DNA of 64,000 nucleotides. It comes from Streptomyces albicerus (GTDB lineage: Bacteria; Actinomycetota; Actinomycetes; Streptomycetales; Streptomycetaceae). Numbering within the stretch: the stretch's first letter is position 1; each line of letters starts with the position of its first letter. The stretch spans positions 96,731 through 160,730 of the forward strand of contig NZ_VWMY01000020.1 of assembly GCF_008905045.1 (NCBI RefSeq). Reading direction: 5' to 3'. Shown here one piece after another: positions 33,645 to 42,779 of the stretch. Made by a program: the position numbers and the translations under genes. The notes under the pieces are model-generated. The model had not been told where the DNA came from. It saw only the letters and a program-made list of their open reading frames with translations, and did no database searches.

Positions 33645-34526
33645 ATGTCCATACGCAAGACCGCGATGATCCTGTTCCGAGCGCTCCTGCTGACCTTCTT
33701 CGCCGTGGTGATCGGGAACCGCCTCGCCGACTTCCCGATCTCCAGGTGGTGGACCTTCCTGCCGCTGGCGGCCGCCCTCGCCATCGGCGTGGCCGTGAGC
33801 CTGAGCGGGAACCGGCGCAAGGGCGCCGACCGGGCGTCGGTCGAGGTGGGTCCGCCGGTCAGGGGCCGGTGGTCCGCGCTCAACAGCCCTGCCGACAAGG
33901 TGCCGAGTCATGGCACGCACGCGTACGGGCAGACGTACGCGATCGACATCGTGGCGGAGCCGGAGGCCACAGGGGCGGAGCCCGAGGGCACTGTGGCGGA
34001 GTCCGAGGACGGTCCGAGGACCCGCCCCGGTTTCGCCGTGCTGTGGCCCGTGGTCCGGCGTCCGCGGATCTTCCCTGCCTTCGACGAGCCGGTGTACGCC
34101 GTGGCCGACGCCACCGTCGTGCATGCCTCCGACTGGCGGCGCGACCATCTCAGCCGCAACTCCTGGCCCGCGCTCGTCTATCTGATGCTGGTCGAGGCCG
34201 GCGTGCGGGATACCGGCGGCGCCGCCTGGATCACCGGCAACCACGTCGTCCTCGACCTGGGCGACGGCGTGTACGCGATGTACGCGCACCTGCGGCGGGG
34301 CTCCCTCACCGTCCGGCCGGGCGACCGCGTACGGGCAGGTCAGCAGATCGCCCGCTGCGGCAACTCCGGCAACTCCACCGAACCGCATGTCCACTTCCAG
34401 CTGATGGACGGCCCGGACCCGGACTCGGCCCGCGGCATCCCGTTCAGCTGGCAGGGCATCGGCGTCCCGGCCAACGGCGAGACGTTCACGGCCGCGGAAA
34501 CTCCGTCCGCCGCCCCCGGAGCCTGA
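33645..34526 (+). CDS. M23-type (LytM) membrane-anchored peptidase-like protein
   Basis: This 293-aa protein has two N-terminal membrane helices (about 8-60) followed by an M23-like domain. The zinc residues appear as the first His/Asp in SHGTHAYGQTYAID and the HxH in EPHVHFQL, with VVLDLGDGVYAMYAHLRRGS and VRAGQQIARCGNSGNS between. An acidic insert (about 110-125) splits the domain. The family cleaves peptide cross-links in peptidoglycan or acts as an amidase regulator. It shares an operon with the ArsR-type regulator. Confidence 0.82.
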   Translation: MSIRKTAMILFRALLLTFFAVVIGNRLADFPISRWWTFLPLAAALAIGVAVSLSGNRRKGADRASVEVGPPVRGRWSALNSPADKVPSHGTHAYGQTYAIDIVAEPEATGAEPEGTVAESEDGPRTRPGFAVLWPVVRRPRIFPAFDEPVYAVADATVVHASDWRRDHLSRNSWPALVYLMLVEAGVRDTGGAAWITGNHVVLDLGDGVYAMYAHLRRGSLTVRPGDRVRAGQQIARCGNSGNSTEPHVHFQLMDGPDPDSARGIPFSWQGIGVPANGETFTAAETPSAAPGA

Positions 34527-34549
34527 GCCCGCCGCCCGTGCCCGCAGGG

Positions 34550-34679
34550 CCGCGGGGCACCCGACACATGCGGCTCCGCCGCGTGGGTGCGACCAGCGCG
34601 GACTGTGCCCCGTAAGGGGCGCGGGGCTGTGACATTTGCGGCTCCGCCGCGTGGGCGCGACCAGCCACGACCGGCCTGC
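34550..34679. repeat. Dispersed intergenic repeat, two tandem copies
   Basis: Two units at about 34550-34602 and 34606-34679 share TGCGGCTCCGCCGCGTGGG and GCGACCAGC. The second has the full CCCCGTAAGGGGCGCGGGGC head. They fill the gap after the M23 gene. Confidence 0.75.
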
Positions 34680-34739
34680 AGTTGGCGAATGACAGACAGT
34701 TTCCCGGCCAAACCCAGCGGAGCGCTTAGGCTCCTGACC

Positions 34740-35537
34740 ATGCCGCCGGCCAAGAAGCGCACCCGTACCTACGACTCGACGAAGACCCGCGTGGCGGTGC
34801 TCGCGCAGTTGGGGAACGTACGAGAAGCGGTACGGACGCTCGACGGAGACCAGCTCGCCCTCCCCACCCGCCTGGGCGACTGGACCGTACGCGACCTGGC
34901 CGCACACATCACCATGGCCGTCGAGACCGTCAGCCGGAACCTCGAGCGGGACGAACCGGACAAGGCGGAGCTCTCCCTGCTGGACTGGCCGTTCGCGACC
35001 GCCGCCAGGGCGGACGACATCGACGCGGACACCCGGGAGCTGGCCAGGGCGAACCCCGACCTCGACGCGCTCTACGACCGCACCGGGCGGCGCCTCGCCG
35101 AGCGCCTGGCGGCGGCCCCCGACAACCGGCTGCTCGCCGCCCGCACGGGCTCCATGACCCTCGCCGACTACCTCGTCACCCGCACGGTGGAGCTGGTTGT
35201 CCACACGGACGACCTGAACGCGGCCGTGCCGGGACTCGACATTCCCCACAACCGCCATGCCCTCGCCGCCTGCACCCGTCTCCTGGCCGACGCGCTCGCG
35301 GTGAAGGCGCCCGGCGCCTCCACGGAGGTGCGTGTGCCGCCGTACGCGGTCGTGCAGTGCGTGGCGGGCCCGCGGCACACGCGCGGCACCCCGCCGAACG
35401 TCGTCGAGACCGACCCGCTGACCTGGATCCGGCTCGTGACCGGCCGTAAGGAGTGGCAGACGGCCCTCGCCGACGCCGAGGCCAGCGCAAGCGGGGAGCG
35501 GGCCGACCTGGGCGGACTGCTGCCCCTGATGCGCTGA
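34740..35537 (+). CDS. Maleylpyruvate isomerase-type / TIGR03083-like protein
   Basis: From ATG 34740 this is 265 aa. LPTRLGDWTVRDLAAHITMA is the typical helix with Trp and His of the mycothiol-dependent maleylpyruvate isomerase N-terminal (DinB-like) fold; MTLADYLVTRTVELVVHTDD supplies further His/Glu positions used to bind metal in the family. The C-terminal sterol-carrier-like part follows (VECVAGPRH type). The substrate is unknown; many members are uncharacterised mycothiol-linked proteins. Confidence 0.78.
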   Translation: MPPAKKRTRTYDSTKTRVAVLAQLGNVREAVRTLDGDQLALPTRLGDWTVRDLAAHITMAVETVSRNLERDEPDKAELSLLDWPFATAARADDIDADTRELARANPDLDALYDRTGRRLAERLAAAPDNRLLAARTGSMTLADYLVTRTVELVVHTDDLNAAVPGLDIPHNRHALAACTRLLADALAVKAPGASTEVRVPPYAVVQCVAGPRHTRGTPPNVVETDPLTWIRLVTGRKEWQTALADAEASASGERADLGGLLPLMR

Positions 35538-35634
35538 CCGAGGCCCCGGCCATCGCTCGGGACCACGTGTCGGCCGTTGCGCGGCCGTTATTCCGCGAGG
35601 GAACCAACCACCCCACCCGTCCCGTCAAAGCGGC

Positions 35635-36501
35635 ATGCACACGCAGCGTCTTACCCTCAGCGCCCGCCGCGGCCTCAGCGCCCGAGCCGGTCTCAGTGCC
35701 CTGGCCGTCACCGGGCTCCTCGCCACCGCCGCCTGCGGCACGGAGAGCGGCGACGACTCCGGCTCCGGTTCCGTCGGCTCCCGCCCGGCCGCCGAGATCA
35801 CCGGCAAGCAGTGGAACGTGGAGAGCGTGACCGTCGACGGCACGACGCGGAAGGCCCCGGCCGGCGCCCACATCGAGTTCGGCAAGGACGGCAAGGTGGG
35901 CGGCAACTACGGCTGCAACCACTTCGGGGCGAGCGCCGAGATCGAGGGCGACACGATCAAGATCAGCGACGACACGATCAAGACCAAGATGGCCTGCACC
36001 ACCGAGGGGACGATGGACTTCGAGTCCCAGCTCGGCGGCGCGATCTCCGGCAGCACGGTCAAGGCCGAGGTCGACGACGGCAAGCTGAAGCTCACCACGC
36101 AGGACGGGTACACCGTGAACCTCACCGCCGAGAAGCCCGCCGAGCTCTACGGCACGAAGTGGAACGTCACCTCGATGGTGAAGGGCGACGCGAAGGGCGA
36201 CTCTGCCGTGCCGCTGTCCTCCGAGGCCGACGGCAAGGTCCACCTCACCTTCGGCGAGGACGGCACCGTCCGCGGCCAGCTCGGCTGCAACAGGGTGACG
36301 GCGAAGGCGACGGTCGGCGACGGCAGTATCACTCTTGGCACGGCCGGCACCACCCGGAAGATGTGCTCCGCCTCACTCATGGACACCGAGAAGGCCCTCC
36401 TGAAGCTCTTCGACAGCACGGTGAAATACCAGCTGAAGGGCAGCACCCTCACGCTGACCAGCGAAAACGGCACAGGCGTCGAAGCGGTCGCCGGCAAGTG
36501 A
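35635..36501 (+). CDS. META-domain lipoprotein (tandem HslJ-like domains)
   Basis: This 288-aa protein has a signal peptide with lipobox LLATAAC (Cys at about residue 34), a Gly/Ser linker and two META/HslJ domains (about 55-165 and 170-285). Each contains ITGKQW/LYGTKWNV, a GNYGCNHF or GQLGCNRV loop and a late Cys (KMACT, RKMCS), suggesting disulphides. HslJ-type proteins are linked to heat or antibiotic tolerance in other bacteria; the role here is unproven. Extracytoplasmic, membrane-anchored. Confidence 0.87.
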   Translation: MHTQRLTLSARRGLSARAGLSALAVTGLLATAACGTESGDDSGSGSVGSRPAAEITGKQWNVESVTVDGTTRKAPAGAHIEFGKDGKVGGNYGCNHFGASAEIEGDTIKISDDTIKTKMACTTEGTMDFESQLGGAISGSTVKAEVDDGKLKLTTQDGYTVNLTAEKPAELYGTKWNVTSMVKGDAKGDSAVPLSSEADGKVHLTFGEDGTVRGQLGCNRVTAKATVGDGSITLGTAGTTRKMCSASLMDTEKALLKLFDSTVKYQLKGSTLTLTSENGTGVEAVAGK

Positions 36502-36513
36502 TCCATTAGGGTC

Positions 36514-36555
36514 CCGAATCGCCAATTCGGACCAGTGGTCGATCTCGCCTACACT
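36514..36555 (+). promoter_or_regulatory. purF promoter with overlapping inverted repeat
   Basis: CCGAAT-N5-ATTCGG (36514-36530) overlaps a TTCGGA -35-like element (36526-36531). TACACT at 36550-36555 is the -10 box and the purF GTG follows seven bases later, so the mRNA may be leaderless. The inverted repeat is a candidate repressor site. Confidence 0.55.
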
Positions 36556-36562
36556 CGGTGGC

Positions 36563-38089
36563 GTGCCACGTGGTGACGGTCGACTCAGTCATGATCTGCT
36601 CCCCGGCGAGAAAGGCCCCCAGGACGCATGCGGCGTCTTCGGAGTCTGGGCTCCCGGTGAAGAGGTCGCCAAGCTCACTTACTTCGGGCTGTACGCCCTC
36701 CAGCATCGGGGCCAGGAATCCGCGGGTATCGCGGTGAGCAACGGCTCCAAGATCCTCGTCTTCAAGGACATGGGCCTCGTGTCCCAGGTCTTCGACGAGG
36801 CCTCTCTCGGTTCGCTCCTGGGTCATATCGCGGTCGGTCACGCCCGCTACTCGACCACCGGTGCCTCCACCTGGGAGAACGCCCAGCCCACCTTCCGTGC
36901 CACCGCGCACGGCTCCATCGCGCTCGGCCACAACGGCAACCTGGTCAACACGGCCGAGCTCGCCGAGATGGTCGCCGACCTGCCCAAGCAGGAGGGCCGC
37001 ACCCCGCGTGTGGCGGCCACCAACGACACCGACCTGCTCACGGCCCTCCTGGCCGCCCAGGTCGACGACGACGGCCAACCGCTGACCATTGAAGAGGCCT
37101 CCGCCAGGATCCTCCCGCAGGTCAAGGGCGCCTTCTCCCTCGTCTTCATGGACGAGCACACGCTGTATGCGGCCCGTGACCCGCAGGGCATCCGCCCGCT
37201 GGTCCTCGGGCGCCTGGAGCGCGGCTGGGTCGTCGCCTCCGAGTCCGCCGCCCTGGACATCTGCGGCGCCGCCTACGTCCGCGAGATCGAGCCGGGCGAG
37301 TTCGTCGCCATCGACGAGAACGGCCTGCGAACCTCCCGATTCGCGGAAGCGAAGCCCAAGGGCTGTGTCTTCGAGTACGTGTATCTGGCCCGCCCGGACA
37401 CCGACATCGCCGGCCGGAACGTGTACCTCTCCCGGGTCGAGATGGGCCGCCGCCTCGCCAAGGAAGCCCCCGTCGAGGCCGATCTGGTCATAGCGACCCC
37501 GGAGTCCGGCACGCCCGCCGCGATCGGTTACGCGGAGGCCTCCGGCATTCCGTTCGGCGCCGGCCTGGTGAAGAACGCGTATGTGGGCCGGACCTTCATC
37601 CAGCCTTCACAGACCATCCGCCAGCTGGGCATCCGCCTCAAGCTGAATCCGCTCAAGGAAGTCATCAAGGGCAAGCGCCTGGTCGTCGTCGACGACTCGA
37701 TCGTGCGCGGCAACACGCAGCGCGCACTGGTCCGGATGCTCCGGGAAGCGGGCGCGGCGGAAGTCCACATCCGGATCTCCTCGCCCCCCGTGAAGTGGCC
37801 CTGCTTCTTCGGCATCGACTTCGCGACCCGCGCCGAGCTGATCGCCAACGGCATGACCATCGAAGAGATCGGCACCTCGCTCGGCGCCGACTCCCTCTCG
37901 TACATCTCCATCGACGGCATGATCGAGGCCACGACCATCGACAAGCCGAACCTCTGCCGCGCCTGCTTCGACGGCGAGTACCCGATGGATCTCCCGGACC
38001 CCGAGCTGCTGGGCAAGCAGCTCCTGGAGACCGAGCTGGCGGCGGGCCCAGCCGCCACGGCCGCGGCCGACGCGATCCGTCGCCCGTAA
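36563..38089 (+). CDS. purF: Amidophosphoribosyltransferase
   Basis: This 508-aa enzyme commits PRPP to purine synthesis using glutamine ammonia. A 22-residue propeptide precedes the nucleophile Cys23 (QDACGVFG). The glutaminase domain has GLYALQHRGQESAGIA and HNGNLVN, and the PRPP loop is VVVDDSIVRGNTQ. Cys residues near the C-terminus (KWPCFFG, NLCRACFDG) are positioned like the Fe-S ligands of the Bacillus-type enzyme. purM follows after 45 bp. Confidence 0.97.
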   Translation: MPRGDGRLSHDLLPGEKGPQDACGVFGVWAPGEEVAKLTYFGLYALQHRGQESAGIAVSNGSKILVFKDMGLVSQVFDEASLGSLLGHIAVGHARYSTTGASTWENAQPTFRATAHGSIALGHNGNLVNTAELAEMVADLPKQEGRTPRVAATNDTDLLTALLAAQVDDDGQPLTIEEASARILPQVKGAFSLVFMDEHTLYAARDPQGIRPLVLGRLERGWVVASESAALDICGAAYVREIEPGEFVAIDENGLRTSRFAEAKPKGCVFEYVYLARPDTDIAGRNVYLSRVEMGRRLAKEAPVEADLVIATPESGTPAAIGYAEASGIPFGAGLVKNAYVGRTFIQPSQTIRQLGIRLKLNPLKEVIKGKRLVVVDDSIVRGNTQRALVRMLREAGAAEVHIRISSPPVKWPCFFGIDFATRAELIANGMTIEEIGTSLGADSLSYISIDGMIEATTIDKPNLCRACFDGEYPMDLPDPELLGKQLLETELAAGPAATAAADAIRRP

Positions 38090-38134
38090 GACCTCGCAGC
38101 AACACAGCTGTACGACACGAAAGCTCTCACAGTC

Positions 38135-39229
38135 ATGACTACTGAGTCCGACTTGGGGACTGCGTCCCCGGGGACAGGTGCCAGCTACGCAGCCGCGGGC
38201 GTCGACATCGAAGCGGGCGACCGCGCCGTGGAACTGATGAAGGAGTGGGTGAAGAAGACGCAGCGCCCCGAGGTCCTCGGCGGCCTCGGCGGCTTCGCCG
38301 GCCTCTTCGACGCCTCCGCTCTGAAGCGGTACGAGCGCCCGCTGCTCGCCTCCGCCACGGACGGCGTCGGCACGAAGGTCGACCTTGCCCGGCAGCTCGG
38401 CGTGTACGACACCATCGGCCACGACCTGGTCGCGATGGTGATGGACGACATCGTGGTGTGCGGCGCCGAGCCGCTCTTCATGACCGACTACATCTGTGTC
38501 GGCAAGGTCCACCCGGAGCGTGTGGCCGCCATCGTGAAGGGCATCGCCGAGGGCTGTGTCCTCGCGGGTTGCGCCCTCGTGGGCGGCGAGACGGCCGAGC
38601 ACCCGGGGCTGCTCGGCCCGGACGACTTCGACGTCGCCGGCGCGGGCACGGGCGTGGTCGAGGCCGACCGGCTGCTCGGCGCGGATCGTATCCGTAAGGG
38701 TGACGCGGTGATCGCCATGGCGGCCTCCGGCCTTCACTCGAACGGGTACTCGCTCGTCCGGCACGTCCTGTTCGACCGCGTCAAGCTGAAGCTCGACCAG
38801 CACATCGCGGAGTTCGGACGGACGCTCGGCGAGGAGCTCCTGGAGCCCACCAAGATCTACTCGCTGGACTGCCTGGCACTGACCCGTACGGCCGACGTAC
38901 ACGCGTTCTCGCACATCACGGGCGGCGGCCTCGCGGCCAACCTGGCCCGAGTGATCCCGGACGGCCTGCACGCGACCGTCGACCGCGCCACCTGGACCCC
39001 GGCCCCCGTCTTCGACCTCGTCGGCACGACCGGCCAGGTCGACCGCCTGGAGCTGGAGAAGACCCTGAACATGGGCGTCGGCATGATCGCGATCGTCCCG
39101 CAGGAGTCCACAGACGTGGCCCTCGCCACACTGGAGGACCGCGGCGTGGAGTCCTGGGTGGCAGGCGAGATCACAGACCGAGACACCCACGAGACGGGCG
39201 CAACCCTGATCAACGACTACGCGAACTGA
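38135..39229 (+). CDS. purM: Phosphoribosylformylglycinamidine cyclo-ligase (AIR synthase)
   Basis: This 364-aa enzyme closes the imidazole ring. SYAAAGVDIEAGDRAVELMK, LLASATDGVGTKVDLA and LVGGETAEHPGL are family signatures of the PurM ATP-binding fold. Probably cotranscribed with purF. The hairpin at 39376 ends both this gene and the convergent DUF3073 gene. Confidence 0.97.
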   Translation: MTTESDLGTASPGTGASYAAAGVDIEAGDRAVELMKEWVKKTQRPEVLGGLGGFAGLFDASALKRYERPLLASATDGVGTKVDLARQLGVYDTIGHDLVAMVMDDIVVCGAEPLFMTDYICVGKVHPERVAAIVKGIAEGCVLAGCALVGGETAEHPGLLGPDDFDVAGAGTGVVEADRLLGADRIRKGDAVIAMAASGLHSNGYSLVRHVLFDRVKLKLDQHIAEFGRTLGEELLEPTKIYSLDCLALTRTADVHAFSHITGGGLAANLARVIPDGLHATVDRATWTPAPVFDLVGTTGQVDRLELEKTLNMGVGMIAIVPQESTDVALATLEDRGVESWVAGEITDRDTHETGATLINDYAN

Positions 39230-39245
39230 TCAACACGCCCCATCA

Positions 39246-39324
39246 GAGGCGCCCCATTAGGGGCGCGGGGCTGTGACATATGCGGCTCCGCCGCATGGGC
39301 GCGACCAGCCCACGACAGCCCGCA
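39246..39324. repeat. Dispersed intergenic repeat
   Basis: CCCCATTAGGGGCGCGGGGC head and TGCGGCTCCGCCGCATGGGC, GCGACCAGCCCACGAC tail; same family as 34606. Confidence 0.75.
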
Positions 39325-39375
39325 GATCACAACGCGCCGCAGCTACCCCCGCTCCAAGCGGAGCGCAACCGCAAA

Positions 39376-39409
39376 ACCCGGTCCGGCAATAAACCGGTCC
39401 GGACCGGGT
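39376..39409. terminator. Bidirectional terminator purM / DUF3073
   Basis: ACCCGGTCC and GGACCGGGT are perfect arms; an inner CCGGTCCGGACCGG palindrome gives an alternative pairing. Confidence 0.7.
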
Positions 39410-39444
39410 GAAGCGCAGCTAAAACGAACAGCTCAGCTGGAGCG

Positions 39445-39696
39445 TCAAGCGCCGCGGCGTTGCGACGTGGGACCGGACTCGTCGTCCTCGTCCTCGTCGT
39501 CGTTGTAGAGATCCGCGTACTGGGCGTACGGGTCGTCTTCCTCGTCATCGTCCTCGAACGGCTCGCCATTCGGCGGCTGTTGCGAAGTCGAAGCGCCCAG
39601 CTCGTTGGCCAGACGCGACAGGTCAGTCCCGCCGCTGTTGTACTTCAGCTGGCGGGCGACCTTCGTCTGCTTGGCCTTGGCCCGGCCGCGCCCCAT
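39445..39696 (-). CDS. DUF3073-family protein
   Basis: From ATG 39696 this is 83 aa: MGRGRAKAKQTKVARQLKYN basic head, then an acidic Asp/Glu tail (EDDDEEDDPYAQYADLYNDD). DUF3073 proteins are a short actinobacterial family typically found beside purM, as here. The charge split suggests nucleic-acid or ribosome association, but the function is unknown. Confidence 0.9.
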   Translation of the reverse strand: MGRGRAKAKQTKVARQLKYNSGGTDLSRLANELGASTSQQPPNGEPFEDDDEEDDPYAQYADLYNDDEDEDDESGPTSQRRGA

Positions 39697-39998
39697 GGCT
39701 CGACCCCCTCGGTGACGGGGCTCGACGGCCCCAGAGTCTTGACACGCGTTCATGATCTGGAACGGGCTCTCCGCGGAGAGACCGGTCCGTAGGGCTTCCA
39801 CGGTACCTGAGCCCGCGCCCATACGGTACGTCGCCCGCAGGACGCGCCTACGCCCAGAACCCTCGAGGCGCCCTGTCCTCGCTGGTCAACCGCGATTTTA
39901 ACCTCTTCTCGGCGAACGACCCGCCGACGAACGTGAGAGTTCTCTCCAACACCCGCCGGCAGGTACCCGCCGGACGTCCCGAACAGCTGTCCCGGACC

Positions 39999-41102
39999 TC
40001 AGGGACGACGCGCCTCCGCCATGCGGTGCTCGGCGATCCGGTCGGCCGCCGCGGCCGGCGGAATCCCGTCCGCCTTCGCACGTGCGAATATGGCCAGCGT
40101 GGTGTCGAAGATCTTCGCGGCCTTCGCCTTGCACCGCTCGAAGTCGAAGCCGTGCAGCTCGTCGGCGACCTGGATGACACCGCCCGCGTTCACCACGTAG
40201 TCCGGCGCGTAGAGGATCCCGCGGTCCGCGAGGTCCTTCTCGACGCCCGCGTGCTCCAGCTGGTTGTTGGCCGCACCGCAGACGATCTTCGCGGTGAGCA
40301 CCGGCACGGAGTCGTCGTTCAGGGCGCCGCCCAGCGCGCAGGGAGCGTAGATGTCGAGCCCCTCCACCCGGATCAGCGCGTCGGTGTCCGCGACGGCCGT
40401 CACACGGGACGGGTGCTTGGCCAGCATCCCCCGTACGGCCTCTTCCCGTACGTCCGTGATCACGATCTCGGCGCCGTCGTCCAGCAGATGCTCCACCAGG
40501 TGGCGCCCCACCTTGCCGACGCCCGCGATGCCGACCCGGCGGCCGCGCAGCGACGGATCGCCCCACTGGTGCTGGGCGGAGGCCCGCATGCCCTGGAAGA
40601 CGCCGAAGGCGGTCAGGACGGACGAGTCGCCCGCGCCGCCGTTCTCGGGGGAGCGCCCGGTGGTCCAGCGGCACTCGCGCGCCACGACGTCCATGTCGGC
40701 CACGTACGTGCCGACGTCGCAGGCGGTGACGTACCGGCCACCGAGGGAAGCGACGAACCGCCCGTAGGCGAGCAGCAGCGCAGTCTTCTGAGCGGGCTCG
40801 ACCTTCTCCGGGTCGCCGATGATCACGGCCTTGCCCCCGCCGTGGTCGAGCCCGGCCATGGCGTTCTTGTACGACATCCCGCGGGAGAGGTTCAGCGCGT
40901 CGGCGACGGCCTCCGCCTCGCTCGCGTACGGGTAGAAGCGCGTACCGCCGAGGGCGGGGCCCAGAGCGGTGGAGTGGATCGCGATGACGGCCTTGAGGCC
41001 ACTGGCCCGGTCCTGACAGAGCACGACTTGCTCATGGCCGCCCTGATCCGAGCGGAACAGGGTGTGCAGTACATCGGCAGGGGCGCCGGTTACGTCGGTC
41101 AC
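39999..41102 (-). CDS. vdh: Valine (branched-chain amino acid) dehydrogenase
   Basis: From GTG 41102 (GGGAG eight bases upstream) this is 367 aa, matching known Streptomyces valine dehydrogenases. NAD-dependent oxidative deamination of Val/Leu/Ile feeds CoA precursors for polyketides. Catalytic Lys sits in the Gly-rich AMAGLDHGGGKAV segment and the Rossmann fold in VGIAGVGKVGRHL; the CGAANNQLEH and YAPDYVVNAGGVIQVADE segments complete the Glu/Leu/Phe/Val-dehydrogenase signature. The position between purM and bldC is conserved. Confidence 0.95.
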   Translation of the reverse strand: MTDVTGAPADVLHTLFRSDQGGHEQVVLCQDRASGLKAVIAIHSTALGPALGGTRFYPYASEAEAVADALNLSRGMSYKNAMAGLDHGGGKAVIIGDPEKVEPAQKTALLLAYGRFVASLGGRYVTACDVGTYVADMDVVARECRWTTGRSPENGGAGDSSVLTAFGVFQGMRASAQHQWGDPSLRGRRVGIAGVGKVGRHLVEHLLDDGAEIVITDVREEAVRGMLAKHPSRVTAVADTDALIRVEGLDIYAPCALGGALNDDSVPVLTAKIVCGAANNQLEHAGVEKDLADRGILYAPDYVVNAGGVIQVADELHGFDFERCKAKAAKIFDTTLAIFARAKADGIPPAAAADRIAEHRMAEARRP

Positions 41103-41336
41103 GGTGGTGACTCCCAGGTAAGAAGCGGCGGTTCGGGGCGGCCCTCGTACGGGTGGCGGGGGTCCGTGTGGCACGAGATTAGAGCCTGTACGGGACCGCC
41201 ATCCGCGCAGTGGTCAGGATCACCCTCTCCCGGAGTACGGTCACGATGGGGCGTGGGACGATTTGCAGTGTTTTCCCGCGCTCTTGTGCGCAGGTTTCGC
41301 GGGTTTTCCGTTTGGTCGGCGGGGGAGGGAGCAAGC

Positions 41337-42191
41337 GTGCCCAAGGTGTCCTCGTTGATCGTCCCGTACGCGTCCTATCTCCGCGTGTACGAACCGCTGG
41401 CGGCCTTCCCCGAGCCGGAGCGCGGCCACTGGGCGCGCTATGCCCGCCGCCCGGACCGCCCCTCCTATCAGGACGAACTGCGCCGGTCGCTGGCCGACTT
41501 GCTGCCCACCCCGCCTGTCCCGGTGCCAGTACACGAGAGCGGCGACGCGTTCGTCGTGGACGTGGACGGCGTGCTGTGCGTGTGCCCCTGGCGGACCCGG
41601 CTGCGCGGCTGGCAGGCCCTGGGCGACCTGGCCGAGGAGCTGCCGCCGCCGGTCCTGGACGCGGTCCTGCCCCCGGTCGTACGGCGCCAGACGGCCCAGG
41701 ACTACGAGCGCTGGCTGACCCGCAACCCCGACGCCCGGCCCTGGATCCGCACGTCGACCTGGCAGGTGCCGCTGAACTGGTTCGTGCTGGTGTCGGACGA
41801 GGAGCGCGAGTTCGGCAAGGGGGCCGGCTCCGGTGCCGAGGAGGACGCGCCGGTGCTCCGCTACCGGACGCCGATGGTGCAGGCCCGGCGGCGGGTGGCG
41901 CGGGCCCTGCGGACACTGCGGGACACCCTCGACGAAGGACCGCTCATCGACGGCCTGGTGGACGTGGGGCGTTGGCTGGAGGAGTTCCACCCGCGTTCGC
42001 TGGTGGAGCTGGACTACGGCGGCCTGGTGCACGTCCTGCCCGCCGGCGAGCTCGACGGCGACCACTCGGCGGCCGATGTCGCCGAGGGCATCGAGGCGCT
42101 GCGCACGGGCGACGGTGCCGGGGCCGGCGAGGCGTACGGTCGGCTCGTGGAGCGGTGGCGTTCGGTACGGGACCGTCGCTCCGCGAACTGA
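41337..42191 (+). CDS. Conserved actinobacterial protein of unknown function
   Basis: From GTG 41337 (GGGAGGGA site) this is 284 aa, soluble, with no signal or membrane helix. VPYASYLRVYEPLAAFPEPE at the N-terminus and RTSTWQVPLNWFVLVSDEER centrally are striking; the C-terminal half (RRRVARALRTLRDTLDEGPL, VELDYGGLVHVLP) looks helical then beta. I do not recognise a domain name. It lies upstream of bldC with a 588-bp gap. Confidence 0.75.
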   Translation: MPKVSSLIVPYASYLRVYEPLAAFPEPERGHWARYARRPDRPSYQDELRRSLADLLPTPPVPVPVHESGDAFVVDVDGVLCVCPWRTRLRGWQALGDLAEELPPPVLDAVLPPVVRRQTAQDYERWLTRNPDARPWIRTSTWQVPLNWFVLVSDEEREFGKGAGSGAEEDAPVLRYRTPMVQARRRVARALRTLRDTLDEGPLIDGLVDVGRWLEEFHPRSLVELDYGGLVHVLPAGELDGDHSAADVAEGIEALRTGDGAGAGEAYGRLVERWRSVRDRRSAN

Positions 42192-42521
42192 GGGGCCGGC
42201 GGGACTCCTGAGGAACCGATGGCACTTCCGCGGACCACGTGCTGCGGGGTTCGCATACCGGGGCCTGCTGTTCGCTTGCCGGGGCCCGTGGTTCGTTCGC
42301 CGGGCCGAGGGTTCCTTTGTGTCACGGGATCTGACAGGACGTAAGTCCCGATCCGGGTCGTACGGGGTAAGCGTGACGGACGGCACTAACGCGGACCTTG
42401 CGCCTAACGCCCCTCCTCATGCCAAAATAGGACAAGGAGTCCGGGGAGGGCTCCTTCTGCCCGCGTATGGGTGGAATCTCAGCATTGCACGCTATGGGGG
42501 GTCTCGTGACTCCTGATCGTC

Positions 42522-42540
42522 CTGTGACTGATCGTCACAG
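42522..42540. promoter_or_regulatory. Candidate BldD box upstream of bldC
   Basis: The 15-bp core GTGACTGATCGTCAC (42524-42538) fits the BldD consensus NTNACNC(A/T)GNGTNAN except for the two inner C/G positions. bldC is an established BldD target in Streptomyces coelicolor. Confidence 0.5.
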
Positions 42541-42741
42541 TGGCGTGACTGTCCGCTATGGCATGGTCCATCGGCTTCCGTCGCTGATGAACACCTGGGA
42601 GGGCAATTCCATCGGTTTGGCCGACGTGGCTGGACAGATGGTGTAGTTGTAGTGCCGAGGACAAGCCGTTCGTCCTATAACCGACTCGGCCCGCGTCCGC
42701 CATTTCGGGCAACGCGGGTCAAGGTGCAGAATTTAGAGGAA

Positions 42742-42763
42742 AGAACCGAGAAGGTTCGGTTCT
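42742..42763 (+). promoter_or_regulatory. Hairpin in the bldC 5' leader
   Basis: AGAACCGA and TCGGTTCT are perfect 8-bp arms around 6 nt; the stem ends four bases before the GAGGAGG ribosome site (42767-42773). Confidence 0.55.
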
Positions 42764-42779
42764 CCCGAGGAGGCCGCTC

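Larger units (their letters stand above)
42192..42779 (+). promoter_or_regulatory. bldC upstream region
   Basis: No gene is supported in these 588 bp. Features: three degenerate units of about 22 bp (GTTCGC...CCGGGGCC) at 42245-42315; a hairpin AAGGAG/CTCCTT at 42434-42456; a perfect inverted repeat CTGTGAC-N5-GTCACAG at 42522-42540 that is close to the BldD consensus; TATAAC at 42676-42681 as a possible -10 box; and a hairpin at 42742-42763 just before the ribosome site. Confidence 0.6.
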
